The notes beneath the pieces were generated by a model. That model was not told where the DNA came from. It made no database searches and worked only from the letters and a program-made list of their open reading frames with translations. A stretch of 64,000 bases of DNA from assembly GCF_001580045.1 (NCBI RefSeq), contig NZ_LSZP01000044.1:61231-125230 (forward strand). Direction: 5' to 3'. The position numbers and the translations under genes were made by a program. This document shows, piece after piece, positions 54,311 through 63,911 of the stretch; within the stretch, counting starts at the first letter, position 1; each line of letters opens with the position of its first letter. The stretch comes from Cephaloticoccus capnophilus. GTDB lineage: Bacteria; Verrucomicrobiota; Verrucomicrobiia; Opitutales; Opitutaceae.

Positions 54311-55159
54311 ATGAGCACTGCCGCTCCAGTCATCGCTACACGCCGGATTATCCCGGGCTTTGGGCTCACGCTGGGCTTTGCGTTGGCGTACCTGGGGCTC
54401 GTGGTGCTCTTACCGCTTTCGGCGACGTTTATCCGGTCGGCGGATTTGAGTGCGGCGGAGTGGTGGGCGGCGGTCAGCTCGCCGCGCGTCGTCGCGTCGT
54501 ATCGCTTGACCTTTGGGGTCTCGCTCTTGGCGGCCTTGGCGAACGTGGTTTTCGGCGTAATCGCGGCGTGGGTACTTGTGCGCTATCGGTTTCCCGGTCG
54601 GCGTTTGGTCGATGCGTTGGTGGATTTACCCTTCGCGCTGCCCACTGCGGTCGCGGGGATCGCGCTTACTGCCCTCTACGCGCCCAACGGCTGGCTCGGC
54701 GCGCCGCTCGCCAAAATCGGCCCCGAAGGGATCAAGGTCGCGTATACTGCGCTCGGCGTGTGGGTCGCACTGACCTTTATCGGCCTGCCCTTCGTGATTC
54801 GCACGGTTCAGCCGGTGCTTGAGGAGCTGGAGCCGGAGCTGGAGGAGGCGGCGGCCAGCCTCGGCGCGACTCGTCTCCAAACGCTCTGGCGCGTCGTGCT
54901 TCCGGCACTACGTCCCTCGATTTTAACCGGCTTTGCCTTAGCCTTTGCTCGCGCAGTTGGTGAATACGGCTCGGTCGTTTTTATCGCGGGCAACATGCCG
55001 ATGAAGACCGAGATCACGCCGCTCTTAATCGTCACTAAGCTGGAGCAATACGACTACGCGGGGGCGACGGCACTGGCGGTGGCCATGCTCGTCGTTTCCT
55101 TTGCGCTCCTGCTTCTCATCAACGTGCTACAGCTCTGGTCGCGTCGGCAGGGCCAGTAA
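54311..55159 (+). CDS. cysT: Sulfate ABC transporter permease CysT
   Basis: A 282-residue inner-membrane permease with about six helices ([40 protein letters not shown] and so on). The cytoplasmic EAA loop is [20 protein letters not shown], and the CysT string [20 protein letters not shown] is present. [20 protein letters not shown] is also typical. The gap after sbp is 243 bases, partly filled by repeat fragment C6; cysW starts 37 bases on. It forms the channel with CysW. Confidence 0.93.
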   Translation: MSTAAPVIATRRIIPGFGLTLGFALAYLGLVVLLPLSATFIRSADLSAAEWWAAVSSPRVVASYRLTFGVSLLAALANVVFGVIAAWVLVRYRFPGRRLVDALVDLPFALPTAVAGIALTALYAPNGWLGAPLAKIGPEGIKVAYTALGVWVALTFIGLPFVIRTVQPVLEELEPELEEAAASLGATRLQTLWRVVLPALRPSILTGFALAFARAVGEYGSVVFIAGNMPMKTEITPLLIVTKLEQYDYAGATALAVAMLVVSFALLLLINVLQLWSRRQGQ

Positions 55160-55196
55160 AACAGAAGCTCCGCCCACCTCCTTTGCACTTTCCCAC

Positions 55197-56075
55197 ATGG
55201 CCGCTCCCGCCACACGTATTCGCTCCGTCCCTGCTCCGACGCCGACTCGACCGGCGTTGAGTGATCCGCGTTGGCTGCGCGGGCTCTTACTGACGCTGAC
55301 CTTGGGCTTTATCGCGCTGTTTCTCTTGTTGCCGCTGGCGGTCGTTTTCGGCGAAGCCTTTGCGGCGGGAGTCGGCGCCTATTTTGCCAGCTTTGCCGAT
55401 CCCGATGCGATTGCGGCGATCAAGCTCACCTTTACTGCGGCGGCGATCGCGGTGCCGCTCAACGTGGTCTTTGGCGTGGCGACGGCGTGGGCCGTTACGA
55501 AGTTCGAGTTTCGCGGGAAAAGCCTGCTCATTACTTTCATCGACCTTCCCTTTGCGATTTCGCCGGTCATTGCCGGGTTGATTTATGTATTGATGTTTGG
55601 GTTACACGGCTGGATTGGCCCGTGGCTCGATGCACACGATATCCAGATCATCTTTGCGGTGCCGGGAATCGTGCTCGCGACGATTTTTGTGACGGTGCCC
55701 TTTGTCGCACGGGAGCTGATCCCGCTCATGCAGGCGCAGGGCACGGATGAGGAGCTCGCCGCGCTGACTTTGGGCGCGAGTGGCTGGCAAATTTTCCGGC
55801 GCGTGACGCTGCCCAACATCCGCTGGGGGCTGCTCTATGGCGTCATCCTTTGTAATGCGCGGGCGATGGGCGAGTTTGGCGCGGTCTCAGTCGTCTCCGG
55901 CCACATTCGCGGGATGACCAACACGATGCCGCTGCACGTCGAAATCCTCTACAACGAATACAACCTCCAAGCGGCCTTCGCCGTGGCCTCGCTCTTAACA
56001 CTGCTCGCCCTGCTCTCTCTCTTTCTCAAAAGCCTCGTCGAGTGGCGGCACGCACGCAGCAGCCGCGCTCACTAA
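55197..56075 (+). CDS. cysW: Sulfate ABC transporter permease CysW
   Basis: A 292-residue partner permease of CysT. After a Pro/Ala-rich 25-residue cytoplasmic start come about six helices, [20 protein letters not shown], the EAA-type loop [20 protein letters not shown] and [20 protein letters not shown], characteristic of Cys[20 protein letters not shown] is another family string. The ATG at 55197 is chosen because a longer in-frame extension would overlap cysT. cysA follows 90 bases later. Confidence 0.93.
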   Translation: MAAPATRIRSVPAPTPTRPALSDPRWLRGLLLTLTLGFIALFLLLPLAVVFGEAFAAGVGAYFASFADPDAIAAIKLTFTAAAIAVPLNVVFGVATAWAVTKFEFRGKSLLITFIDLPFAISPVIAGLIYVLMFGLHGWIGPWLDAHDIQIIFAVPGIVLATIFVTVPFVARELIPLMQAQGTDEELAALTLGASGWQIFRRVTLPNIRWGLLYGVILCNARAMGEFGAVSVVSGHIRGMTNTMPLHVEILYNEYNLQAAFAVASLLTLLALLSLFLKSLVEWRHARSSRAH

Positions 56076-56165
56076 GCTGCGCGTACGCCCTGCTCCCTTA
56101 TCTCCTGCCTTGTCTCGCTCGCTACCCAAACTGCGTTTTTGCGCCCTCCTTTTTTCCTCCGACTC

Positions 56166-57263
56166 ATGAGTATCGAAGTCTCCCATTTGCGTAAAACCTT
56201 TGGTGCCTACACCGCGCTCGACGATGTCTCGCTGTCGGTCAAGCCGGGCCAGCTCACGGCACTGCTCGGCCCTTCGGGCTCGGGGAAGACGACGCTTCTG
56301 CGCATTATCGCAGGGCTAGAGTTTGCCGATGCGGGCAGCGGAGCGGTGCGGCTTGATGGCGAGGACGTGAGTGCGCTCGGGCCCGGGCAACGCGGCATCG
56401 GCTTTGTGTTTCAGCACTACGCGCTGTTTCGGCATCTCACGGTTTTTGAGAACATCGCCTTCGGCCTAACCGTTCGCCGCAAGCGCGAACGCCCCTCGCG
56501 TGCAGAGATTGCGGAGCGGGTGAATCGCTTGCTCGGACTCGTGCAACTTGACGGCTTGGGGCAGCGCTTGCCGACCCAACTTTCCGGCGGGCAGCGGCAG
56601 CGCGTAGCACTCGCGCGCGCTTTGGCGATAGAGCCGAAAGTGCTGTTGCTCGATGAGCCCTTTGGCGCACTCGACGCCAAGGTGCGTAAGGAGCTGCGTC
56701 GCTGGCTTCGGCAGTTTCACGAGGAGGTGAATTTGACGACGCTCTTCGTTACGCACGATCAAGAGGAAGCCCTAGAAATCGCCGACGAGGTGGTGGTGAT
56801 GAACAATGCGCGCATCGAGCAAGTCGGCCCGCCGCAAGCCGTCTACGACCACCCCGCTTCGCCTTTCGTAATCGAGTTTCTGGGCAACGTAAACCAGCTC
56901 ACCGCAGGCACGGCAAAGCCGTCTGCGCGTGCGGCGGCCGACGCGGCCAAACAGGCAGTGGAGGGCAAAGTGACGAGCGACGGCGACCTGCTCTACGTGA
57001 GGCCGCACGATGTGGACATCCGCCGCGAGCCGAAGAGCACGCATGCGATTCCCGTAAAAGTGCTGCATGTCTTTGCCGCAGGGAATACAGGCCGCGTCGC
57101 GCTGCGGCGGCTCGATACAGGCGAGGCCTTTGATGCAGAGCTGTCGCGCGTGCGTTTGGCCGAACTGGGCCTGCACCAAGGCGACTCGGCCTGGGTAGTG
57201 TTCCGCCATGTGCGACTGTTCCCTAAAGGCCAGTTTTACGAGACCGATGTTGCCGAAGACTGA
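56166..57263 (+). CDS. cysA: Sulfate ABC transporter ATP-binding protein CysA
   Basis: A 365-residue ATPase driving sulfate/thiosulfate import. [20 protein letters not shown], Walker [10 protein letters not shown]-loop [18 protein letters not shown], signature [15 protein letters not shown], Walker [21 protein letters not shown] and the switch [11 protein letters not shown] are intact. The C-terminal TOBE domain ([14 protein letters not shown]) shows the CysA variant. It starts at ATG 56166. It closes the sbp-cysT-cysW-cysA set; repeat C4 begins 2 bases after the stop region. Confidence 0.95.
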   Translation: MSIEVSHLRKTFGAYTALDDVSLSVKPGQLTALLGPSGSGKTTLLRIIAGLEFADAGSGAVRLDGEDVSALGPGQRGIGFVFQHYALFRHLTVFENIAFGLTVRRKRERPSRAEIAERVNRLLGLVQLDGLGQRLPTQLSGGQRQRVALARALAIEPKVLLLDEPFGALDAKVRKELRRWLRQFHEEVNLTTLFVTHDQEEALEIADEVVVMNNARIEQVGPPQAVYDHPASPFVIEFLGNVNQLTAGTAKPSARAAADAAKQAVEGKVTSDGDLLYVRPHDVDIRREPKSTHAIPVKVLHVFAAGNTGRVALRRLDTGEAFDAELSRVRLAELGLHQGDSAWVVFRHVRLFPKGQFYETDVAED

Positions 57264-57264
57264 G

Positions 57265-57648
57265 GCGCACAGCCGCAGGCTGTTTTATTTGGCGGCGGGC
57301 TCGTTGGCCCGCCGTCGCCTAGCGCTGATACGCTTTTTCCCACTACGCGTGGGGCGGCGGTCAGTGACCGCTTCCATTTAATTTGGGATTTCTCATCGCG
57401 CTATCGCGCGAAAGCGAAATCCCAAATTTGAAAGCACTCCCCCTGTCGCGTTGCGACAGGGAAGGGGAAGTAGAGTGATAACCCGTTTGGGCGAGGTGGG
57501 GAAAATCACCAGTAAACTCCCGCCTCCAAGTTTGGGGTCCTTTTCACAGAGCCGCTTGCTTGCTGTGCGAATGCACGGCAAGCAAGCGGCTCTGTGAATG
57601 GGTGCAGGCACAGCCTGCCGCCCCACGCGTAGTGGCGGGGCTGCGGGC
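57265..57648. repeat. Hairpin-mosaic unit C4
   Basis: It lies between the convergent cysA and azurin genes. From left: CAGCCGCAGGCTG, GGCGGGC-TCGTTG-GCCCGCC (57294-57313), CCACTACGCGTGG, GCGGTCAGTGACCGC, a stem 57380-57392/57416-57428 with inner TCGCGC/GCGCGA, CCCTGTCGC-GTT-GCGACAGGG (57441-57461), the core in reverse (57466-57525), a 21-bp stem 57543-57563/57578-57598 and CCACGCGTAGTGG. It is oriented opposite to C3. Confidence 0.8.
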
Positions 57649-57649
57649 C

Positions 57650-58150
57650 TTATTCGACTGTGATTGTGCCTTTCATTCCGACTTGGAAGTGTGCGGGGAA
57701 GGTGCACAGGAAGGGGTATTCGCCTGCGTCGAGCGTCACCGTGAGCGTGGCCGATTCTTTGGGGCCGAGCATTTTGGTGTGGGTGACGATTTGGTTTACG
57801 AGCGCAGCGGGGATGTAGTCGTTGGCGGGCTCGGCGGCGGCGGCCAGCGCGAAGGCTTCGACATCGGTGCCGGGTTTTAGGATAACCAAGTTGTGCCCCA
57901 TCGCGGCCTTCGGCATGGTGCCGATGTTGCGCAGGGTGATTTTCGCTTCTTCGCCCGCCTTTAGGGAAAGCGCGCTTAGGTTATATTTCATCGCATCGTT
58001 GCCCGTGAGCACGATACCGGATCCGGCAGCGGCGGGCGCAGCGGCAGCGGACTTGGCGGCGGCGGGCGCGGAGTCGTTCTTGCCACAGCCTGTGGCGAGG
58101 AAAAGCGCGGCGAGGCTGCCAGCGAGGGCAGAAAGGGTTCGGATGTTCAT
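57650..58150 (-). CDS. Azurin-like cupredoxin lipoprotein
   Basis: A 166-residue periplasmic blue-copper protein. The lipoprotein signal LAALFLATGC is followed by an Ala/Lys-rich linker (30 residues) and the cupredoxin: DAMKYNLSALSLKAGEEAKI, MGHNLVIL (first copper His), and FLCTFPAHFQVGMKGTI with Cys, His and Met ligands, the azurin arrangement. The ATG at 58150 starts the signal peptide. It is divergent from the oxidase operon (262 bases between starts) and probably carries electrons to the caa3 oxidase, or from a bc1-like complex; that role is inferred. Confidence 0.88.
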   Translation of the reverse strand: MNIRTLSALAGSLAALFLATGCGKNDSAPAAAKSAAAAPAAAGSGIVLTGNDAMKYNLSALSLKAGEEAKITLRNIGTMPKAAMGHNLVILKPGTDVEAFALAAAAEPANDYIPAALVNQIVTHTKMLGPKESATLTVTLDAGEYPFLCTFPAHFQVGMKGTITVE

Positions 58151-58412
58151 AGGCGCGGGCGAGCGCAGTGCGCTTCGCGCCGACCGGCAACCGAAAGCGC
58201 GGCCATTAACAAAAAAAGTGCATTGCTGATACGAGCTAGCAGCGCGATTAATACTTCTCATGGCCACTCGGAGCTAGGACAAGAAAGGCACTGACTTTGC
58301 CAAGCGGCTCACAAAGCTGCTTGCAGCGCAGCGGGCAATTTGTCGAGGTGCTGCGCTTTTTTTGCCACCGCACGCCTCTTTTTCAGCCACCCTCCCGCAC
58401 CCACACCATACG

Positions 58413-59684
58413 ATGCGAACGCCTTCGTCTCTCTCGTTTCTTAAAAAGACCGTCGCTGCCAGCCGAGCCGCCTGTGTGCTCGCCGCAGTGTTCCTACTCG
58501 CCGGCTGCAGCCAACTGAACTTTTGGCAGATGGATGGGCACCAGACCTCAATGGTCACGGCGGGGCCCGTCGCCGAGTCGCAGTTGCAGGTGTTTTACGC
58601 GACGGTGTGGGTGACGGCGATCATCTTCGTCGTGGTGGCGGCGGTGCTCACTTACGCGACAATCAAATTTAAGGCGCGCACGACCGACGACGAGAACGCG
58701 CCGCCGCCCGAGCAAAGCCACGGCAACCCGCTCATTGAGCTTTCGCTAATCGGCGTCTCCGTGCTGGCACTCGTCTTCATCGCCTTCCCCACGCTGCGGG
58801 CGATTTGGTTCACCTACGACGTGCCGGAGGAAGAGCGGGAGAATGCCTACGTGATCGACGCGATCGGCTACCAATGGTGGTTCAAATTTGACTACCCGAT
58901 GGAGCAAATCGACGGCGTGGGAGCGCTCAGCGTGGCCAACGAGATGGTGATTCCGGCGGGGCGGCCTGTGCGGGTGAACCTGCGCACGGTCGATGTGATT
59001 CACTCGTTTTGGGTGCCTAAGCTCGCGGGCAAGGTCGATATGACGCCCAACCGCGGCAACCACATGTGGCTCCAAGCGGACGAGCCGGGCTACTTCTGGG
59101 GCCAGTGCGCCGAGTATTGCGGCGACTCGCACGCAGTCATGCGCTTCCGCGTCATCGCGCTAAACGAGGCCGACTTTGCCGAATGGGTCGCACACAAGAA
59201 ACTGCCCGCCCGCACCGTGACGCCCGAAATCGCCGACCCCGCGCGCGCCGAGCGTCCGCAAATCACCTTCGCCTCCTTTAAGCGCAACGAATACGGATTT
59301 AGCGACAAGTGGGATCCGCGCTCGCAAGTCTCGCCGCTCGACAACTGGCGTCAGCAGCAGTTCCCGCACGAAGGCGAGGACGCCGCGCTCATCGCCCAAG
59401 GCCGCAAGCTCTTCCAAACGAAGACCTGCATCGCTTGCCACACCGTGCGCGGGCACGAAGGCATGGGCATCACCGGCCCAGAGCTCACGCACATCGCCTC
59501 GCAGACCACGATCGCCGCCGGGCTTTTGGAAAACACGCCCGAGCAAATGGCGCGCTGGATCATGCACCCCGAAGTCGTGAAGCCCGGCAACAAGATGTAT
59601 ACGACCGGCTACGTCCCGAGCGAAATCACGATCGACCAAGACGAGGCCCTCGCGCTCGTCGCCTACCTCCAAAGTCTGAAGTAA
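58413..59684 (+). CDS. coxB: Cytochrome c oxidase subunit II with fused cytochrome c (caa3 type)
   Basis: A 423-residue subunit that accepts electrons at CuA. A signal/lipobox (AAVFLLAGC) and two helices (VWVTAIIFVVVAAVLTYATI; SLIGVSVLALVFIAFPTLRA) lead to the cupredoxin domain, with YQWWFKFDYP and the CuA site C232-x3-C236-x3-H240-x2-M243 (CAEYCGDSHAVM). The C-terminal cytochrome c has C339-IA-C342-H343 and an axial Met likely in MHPEVVKPGNKM. The fusion defines a caa3-type oxidase. It is first of five genes; the gap to coxA is 70 bases. Confidence 0.95.
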   Translation: MRTPSSLSFLKKTVAASRAACVLAAVFLLAGCSQLNFWQMDGHQTSMVTAGPVAESQLQVFYATVWVTAIIFVVVAAVLTYATIKFKARTTDDENAPPPEQSHGNPLIELSLIGVSVLALVFIAFPTLRAIWFTYDVPEEERENAYVIDAIGYQWWFKFDYPMEQIDGVGALSVANEMVIPAGRPVRVNLRTVDVIHSFWVPKLAGKVDMTPNRGNHMWLQADEPGYFWGQCAEYCGDSHAVMRFRVIALNEADFAEWVAHKKLPARTVTPEIADPARAERPQITFASFKRNEYGFSDKWDPRSQVSPLDNWRQQQFPHEGEDAALIAQGRKLFQTKTCIACHTVRGHEGMGITGPELTHIASQTTIAAGLLENTPEQMARWIMHPEVVKPGNKMYTTGYVPSEITIDQDEALALVAYLQSLK

Positions 59685-59754
59685 GCCCGCGCTTTCCGAT
59701 ACCACTGCGCCGCACTCATTTTTAGAACGCACGTCCCCCCGAACCCGCGAAAGC

Positions 59755-61701
59755 ATGGACACTACTCTTACACAAACCCACTTCACCGGCGGCCACGAAG
59801 AGCCGCAAATCGCCCCGACCCGCGCGAGCGCGTTTTGGCGGCCCACGGCCAAGACCGGCCTCATCAGCTGGCTCACCACGGTCGACCACAAGCGCATCGG
59901 CATCATGTATGCCATCGCCGCGCTGTTCTTCTTCTTGGTCGGCGGGCTTGAGGCCTTGCTTATCCGGCTCCAACTGGCGGTGCCCAACAACGACCTACTC
60001 AGTGCCGAGCAATACAATACGCTCTTCACGATGCACGGCACGACGATGATCTTCTTATCGATCATGCCGCTGTCGTCGGCGTTTTTTAACTACATCATGC
60101 CGCTACAAATCGGCGCGCGCGACGTCGCCTTCCCCCGGCTAAACGCCTTCGCGTTTTGGACGTTTTTAGCAGGCGCGATTGTCATCAACATCGGCTGGCT
60201 CCTGCCCGACGGGCCGCCCGACGGAAGCTGGGTCGGCTACGCGCCGCTCACCACCCGCGCCTACAACCCCGACCAGTCCATCGACATGTGGGTAATGGGG
60301 CTGCAAATCCTCGGCGTCTCCTCCATCGCCGGCTCGCTCAACTTCATCGTCACCATCATCAACATGCGCGCCCCAGGGATGACGATGATGCGCATGCCAG
60401 TGTTCTCGTGGATGACGCTCATCACCGCCTTCCTTATCATCCTATCCTTCCCCGCGATCACGATCGCACTCGTCGAGCTGATGATGGACCGGATGTTTGG
60501 GACGAACTTTTTTGAAATTTCGCAAGGCGGGCTCCCCATCCTTTGGCAGCACCTGTTTTGGATTTTTGGGCACCCCGAGGTTTACATTTTGATTCTCCCC
60601 GCGATGGGCATCGTGTCGGAAATCCTGCCCTGCTTCGCGCGCAAACCGCTCTTCGGCTACGCAATCGTGGTCTTCTCGGGCGCGACAATCGGCTTTCTCG
60701 GTTTTGCCGTGTGGAGCCACCACATGTTTACGACCGGCCTGGGCACAGTCGCCACCGCCGCCTTCTCGCTGGCGACGATGGCAATCGCCGTCCCCACCGG
60801 CGTTAAAATCTTTAACTGGATTGGCACCATCTGGGGCGGCCACCTCAAGATGACCACGCCCATGATGTTCGCGCTGGGCTTTATCTGGATGTTCATGATG
60901 GGCGGCTTCTCGGGCATCATGCACTCGGCGGCCCCCGCCGATGCCCAACAGCACGACAGCTACTTCGTCATCGCGCACTTCCACTACGTGCTGATTGGCG
61001 GTGCGCTCTTCGCGCTCTTGGCCGGCATCCACTACTGGTTCCCGCTAGCCTTCGGCCGCAAGGTCGACGAATTCTGGGGCAAGCTCTCGTTCTGGGTCAT
61101 CTTTATCGGGTTTAACGTGACCTTCTTCCCGATGCACTTCCTCGGCCTAAACGGTATGCCGCGCCGCACCTTCACCTACGACGGCAACCTCGGCTGGAAC
61201 GAGCCCAACCTCATCGCTACCATCGGCGCAGGCATCCTCGGTATCGGTATCGCCATCTATTTCGCCGTGATGGTCTACACCTACTTTAAAGGCACGAAAA
61301 CCAAGCGCGACCCCTGGGATGGCCGCACGCTGGAGTGGTCGATTCCGACACCGCCGCCCGAGTACAACTTTGCGGTCACGCCGACCGTGCACGCCCGCGA
61401 CGCCTTCTGGTATGAGAAACACCACAAGGAAGAAATCGCCAAAGAGCACGCCGCGCACCACGCCGAAGAAGAAGCGCACGGCGGCATTCACATGCCCTTC
61501 AAGTCCATCTACCCGCTCGTGACGAGCAGCGGCATGCTCATCATGGGCATCGGTGCGGCCGTCCTTCCCGTCGATGCGGGCGCGACGATGCGCATCGCCG
61601 TAAGCGTGGTCGGCATCCTCGTTATGATTGGCGGCATTTTCATGTGGGCGCACGAAGGCCAAGAGGGCTACCACATCCACCCCAACGAAGAGGAAATCTA
61701 A
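59755..61701 (+). CDS. coxA: Cytochrome c oxidase subunit I (caa3 type)
   Basis: A 648-residue catalytic subunit reducing O2 and pumping protons. TVDHKRIGIMY opens the helical core; MHGTTMIF has haem ligand His94; HPEVY (273-277) supplies CuB His273 and the cross-linked Tyr277; His322/323 bind CuB; HFH (408-410) bind haem a3 and a. The K- and D-channel regions look A1-type. Beyond residue 560 a His/Glu-rich linker (HHKEEIAKEHAAHHAEEE) and two extra helices (LVTSSGMLIMGIGAAVLP; AVSVVGILVMIGGIFMW) extend it, as in some caa3 enzymes. The gap to coxC is 68 bases. Confidence 0.96.
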   Translation: MDTTLTQTHFTGGHEEPQIAPTRASAFWRPTAKTGLISWLTTVDHKRIGIMYAIAALFFFLVGGLEALLIRLQLAVPNNDLLSAEQYNTLFTMHGTTMIFLSIMPLSSAFFNYIMPLQIGARDVAFPRLNAFAFWTFLAGAIVINIGWLLPDGPPDGSWVGYAPLTTRAYNPDQSIDMWVMGLQILGVSSIAGSLNFIVTIINMRAPGMTMMRMPVFSWMTLITAFLIILSFPAITIALVELMMDRMFGTNFFEISQGGLPILWQHLFWIFGHPEVYILILPAMGIVSEILPCFARKPLFGYAIVVFSGATIGFLGFAVWSHHMFTTGLGTVATAAFSLATMAIAVPTGVKIFNWIGTIWGGHLKMTTPMMFALGFIWMFMMGGFSGIMHSAAPADAQQHDSYFVIAHFHYVLIGGALFALLAGIHYWFPLAFGRKVDEFWGKLSFWVIFIGFNVTFFPMHFLGLNGMPRRTFTYDGNLGWNEPNLIATIGAGILGIGIAIYFAVMVYTYFKGTKTKRDPWDGRTLEWSIPTPPPEYNFAVTPTVHARDAFWYEKHHKEEIAKEHAAHHAEEEAHGGIHMPFKSIYPLVTSSGMLIMGIGAAVLPVDAGATMRIAVSVVGILVMIGGIFMWAHEGQEGYHIHPNEEEI

Positions 61702-61769
61702 CCAGGCAAGCTCACTGCGCACCGCCGATAACCACGCCCAACTGCTAACGCCCCGACTCTCTACACGCG

Positions 61770-62615
61770 ATGAGTAGCACCGCTTCCACGACCGCAATCG
61801 ATCATCACCACGACCACACGACCTGTACCGGCATTCCGAACAAGAAGCTCATGATGTGGGCCTTCCTCGCATCGGACTGCATGTTCTTCGGTTGCCTAAT
61901 CGCGACGCACCTCATCTACCGGCTTCACCCACCGCCGGACGCGCCCGATGTGCGCTCGATCTTCTCGATCGAGCTGACCTCATTCTCGACCTTCATCCTG
62001 CTGATGTCGTCGCTGATGATGGCCCTCGCAGTAAACGCGATTCAGAAAAACAACCTCAAAAGCCTTCGCACGACACTGCTCACCACCGTCTTCTTCGGCA
62101 CGATCTTCCTCGGCTGCCAAGTCTACGAGTTTCAGCACTTCGTCCACGAAAAGGGGCTCACGATTACCAACAGCATCCTCGGGACGACCTTCTTCACGCT
62201 CACGGGCACGCACGGCGTGCACGTCGCGATCGGGGTGTTTTGGCTGATTCTGATGTATGTGCGCTCCTTCCAACCGCGCGACACCGCAGCGGATCGCGGC
62301 TGGTTCTGGCGCGGGCTGCTACACATCGCCGCCGTTATCGGCGTGTGCCTCGGCGCGATGCTCTTCGTCATCGAGCTCGCCCACGGGCTGCTCGCGGGTA
62401 ACGGGCTCGGCGGCGCACTCGCACACTCCATTGGCTGGCTAATCGGCGCAGCCGCCTCAACCGGCGTCGCGCTCTGGCTCGCACGCCCGCGCGGCCTCGT
62501 CGATTTCGACGAGCGCAACGCCATCGATGTCGAGATGATGGGCCTTTACTGGCACTTCGTGGACATCGTCTGGATCGTCATCTTCACCGCCGTCTACCTC
62601 CTCGAATACCTCTAA
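61770..62615 (+). CDS. coxC: Cytochrome c oxidase subunit III
   Basis: A 281-residue membrane subunit. A His-rich start (DHHHDHTTCTG) precedes LMMWAFLASDCMFFGCLIAT, SSLMMALAVNAIQKNN, FFTLTGTHGVHVAIGVFWLI and the closing MMGLYWHFVDIVWIVIFTAV, the signature of CoxC. It is about 70 residues longer than minimal bacterial subunit III; the extra part between FQPRDTAADRGW and ARPRGLVDF adds two helices. It stabilises subunit I and proton uptake. ctaF starts 25 bases later. Confidence 0.93.
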   Translation: MSSTASTTAIDHHHDHTTCTGIPNKKLMMWAFLASDCMFFGCLIATHLIYRLHPPPDAPDVRSIFSIELTSFSTFILLMSSLMMALAVNAIQKNNLKSLRTTLLTTVFFGTIFLGCQVYEFQHFVHEKGLTITNSILGTTFFTLTGTHGVHVAIGVFWLILMYVRSFQPRDTAADRGWFWRGLLHIAAVIGVCLGAMLFVIELAHGLLAGNGLGGALAHSIGWLIGAAASTGVALWLARPRGLVDFDERNAIDVEMMGLYWHFVDIVWIVIFTAVYLLEYL

Positions 62616-62640
62616 ATCCTTTTACGCAAAAGGCCCACCG

Positions 62641-62991
62641 ATGAGCACCGAATCACAACCCGCCGCGCACGGCGGCGACCACCACGCCGCCGAGGACAAC
62701 AAGTTCCAAATCTATGTGAAGATTGCCATGCTCTTGGCAGTCATCACCGGCATCGAAATCGTCATCATCTTCTTCCCCTGGGCGAAGTGGCTGATCGTCA
62801 CGAGCCTCGTCGTCCTCTCGGTCGTCAAGTTCCTCTACGTCATCTTCTACTTCATGCACCTGCGCTGGGATAAGGCATTTTGCACGGTGCTCTTCTTCAT
62901 CGGGATGATTATGGCAGGCGGAACCGTCTGGGCACTGATGGCGATTTTCGGCGCAGCCGACAGCGTCCCACTCACCTCGCTGCCACAGTAA
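62641..62991 (+). CDS. ctaF: Cytochrome c oxidase subunit IV (prokaryotic COX4 family)
   Basis: A 116-residue protein with a soluble His/Asp-rich start (HGGDHHAAEDNKFQIYVK) and three helices (IAMLLAVITGIEIVIIFF; LIVTSLVVLSVVKFLYVIFY; VLFFIGMIMAGGTVWALMAI). FLYVIFYFMHLRWD is the COX4_pro signature. It closes the structural subunits; 114 bases, holding leader element E2, separate it from ctaG. Confidence 0.88.
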   Translation: MSTESQPAAHGGDHHAAEDNKFQIYVKIAMLLAVITGIEIVIIFFPWAKWLIVTSLVVLSVVKFLYVIFYFMHLRWDKAFCTVLFFIGMIMAGGTVWALMAIFGAADSVPLTSLPQ

Positions 62992-63050
62992 GGCAGTAGC
63001 CCGCTCGACATGACGCCGAGGGGAAAGCAGACAGCCCCCGGGCGTTACGT

Positions 63051-63102
63051 CTTAACCTCGACGATGCACCGACGAGCGCGTCGCTAAATAGAAAGCTCGA
63101 AG
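63051..63102 (+). promoter_or_regulatory. Leader element E, copy E2
   Basis: CTTAACC, GACGATGC, CC, ACGAGCGCGTCGCT and TCGAAG match copy E1 (23322-23375) in order, with about ten differences. TCGAAG ends exactly three bases before the TTG of ctaG, the same spacing as in E1. CGACG and CGTCG can pair. Confidence 0.55.
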
Positions 63103-63105
63103 CCC

Positions 63106-63906
63106 TTGATCGACTGGAGCCACTGGCATAACGAACCCTACCTCATCGGCGGGCTCGTTTTCTTGGGCTGGCTTTATGCGATTCTCACCGGCCCGCTCCG
63201 CGCGGCGGTCGCAGCACGCGGCGCAGCCGAAGCCTACCCGCGCGCCCACGCCTTCAAGTTTTACGCCGCACTGCTCCTCTTCTACTTAGCAGTCGGCTCG
63301 CCCCTCGACCAAATCGGCGAACGCTTCCTGTTTAGCGCACACATGGTGCAGCACCAACTGCTCATGTATCCGGTGCCCATCCTCTTCCTACTCGGGCTGC
63401 CCGCGTGGCTCGTCGACCCCGCACTCGCCCGCATCCCACGCCCGCTCGTTCGCTTCGTATTCAACCCTATCGTCTGCGGGCTCACCTACACACTCATCAT
63501 CAGCGTCTGGCACGCCCCCCTGCTCTACAACTGGGCCCTGCGCGATAAAGTCGTGCACGTCATCGAGCACCTCATGTTCTTCGCCTCAGCACTGCTGTAT
63601 TGGTGGCCCCAACTCAGCCCCTCACGAGTCGCCGCACGCGCCATCCCCTATCCCGCACAGCTCCTCTACCAACTCGGCATCATCATCGGCATGATGCCCG
63701 TCTACGCCTACATCACCTTCTCCAAAGAAATCCTGTATCCCACCTACGAATACGCCCCGCGCATCATCGCCAACTTCGACCCCGCACAAGACCAGCTCCT
63801 CGCCGGAACCTCGATGCAACTCATGAGCGTATTCGTGGCCGTCACCGCCGGCGGCGTCGCCTTTTACAAATGGTATCAAGCCCAGGAAGGCCGCCGCCTC
63901 TCTTAA
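63106..63906 (+). CDS. ctaG: CtaG-type (caa3) cytochrome oxidase assembly protein
   Basis: A 266-residue polytopic membrane protein of the caa3 CtaG family, which assists CuB/oxidase assembly (not Cox11). Helices include YLIGGLVFLGWLYAIL and FYAALLLFYLAVGSPLDQIG; HMVQHQLLMYPVPILFLLGL, WHAPLLYNWALRD, HVIEHLMFFASALLYWWPQL and AGTSMQLMSVFVAVTAGGVA carry conserved His and Met residues, likely copper ligands. It starts at TTG 63106, three bases after leader element E2. It closes the oxidase cluster; repeat C5 follows. Confidence 0.88.
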   Translation: MIDWSHWHNEPYLIGGLVFLGWLYAILTGPLRAAVAARGAAEAYPRAHAFKFYAALLLFYLAVGSPLDQIGERFLFSAHMVQHQLLMYPVPILFLLGLPAWLVDPALARIPRPLVRFVFNPIVCGLTYTLIISVWHAPLLYNWALRDKVVHVIEHLMFFASALLYWWPQLSPSRVAARAIPYPAQLLYQLGIIIGMMPVYAYITFSKEILYPTYEYAPRIIANFDPAQDQLLAGTSMQLMSVFVAVTAGGVAFYKWYQAQEGRRLS

Positions 63907-63911
63907 CTACT

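Noticed and set aside
55101..55196. Upstream extension of cysW overlapping cysT
   Set aside because: Translation from 55101 adds residues that are the out-of-frame end of cysT; the ATG at 55197 fits the family.
57265..57648. Integron attC array
   Set aside because: Hairpins with conserved flanks recall attC, but no core-site pairs, cassettes with genes or integrase were found.
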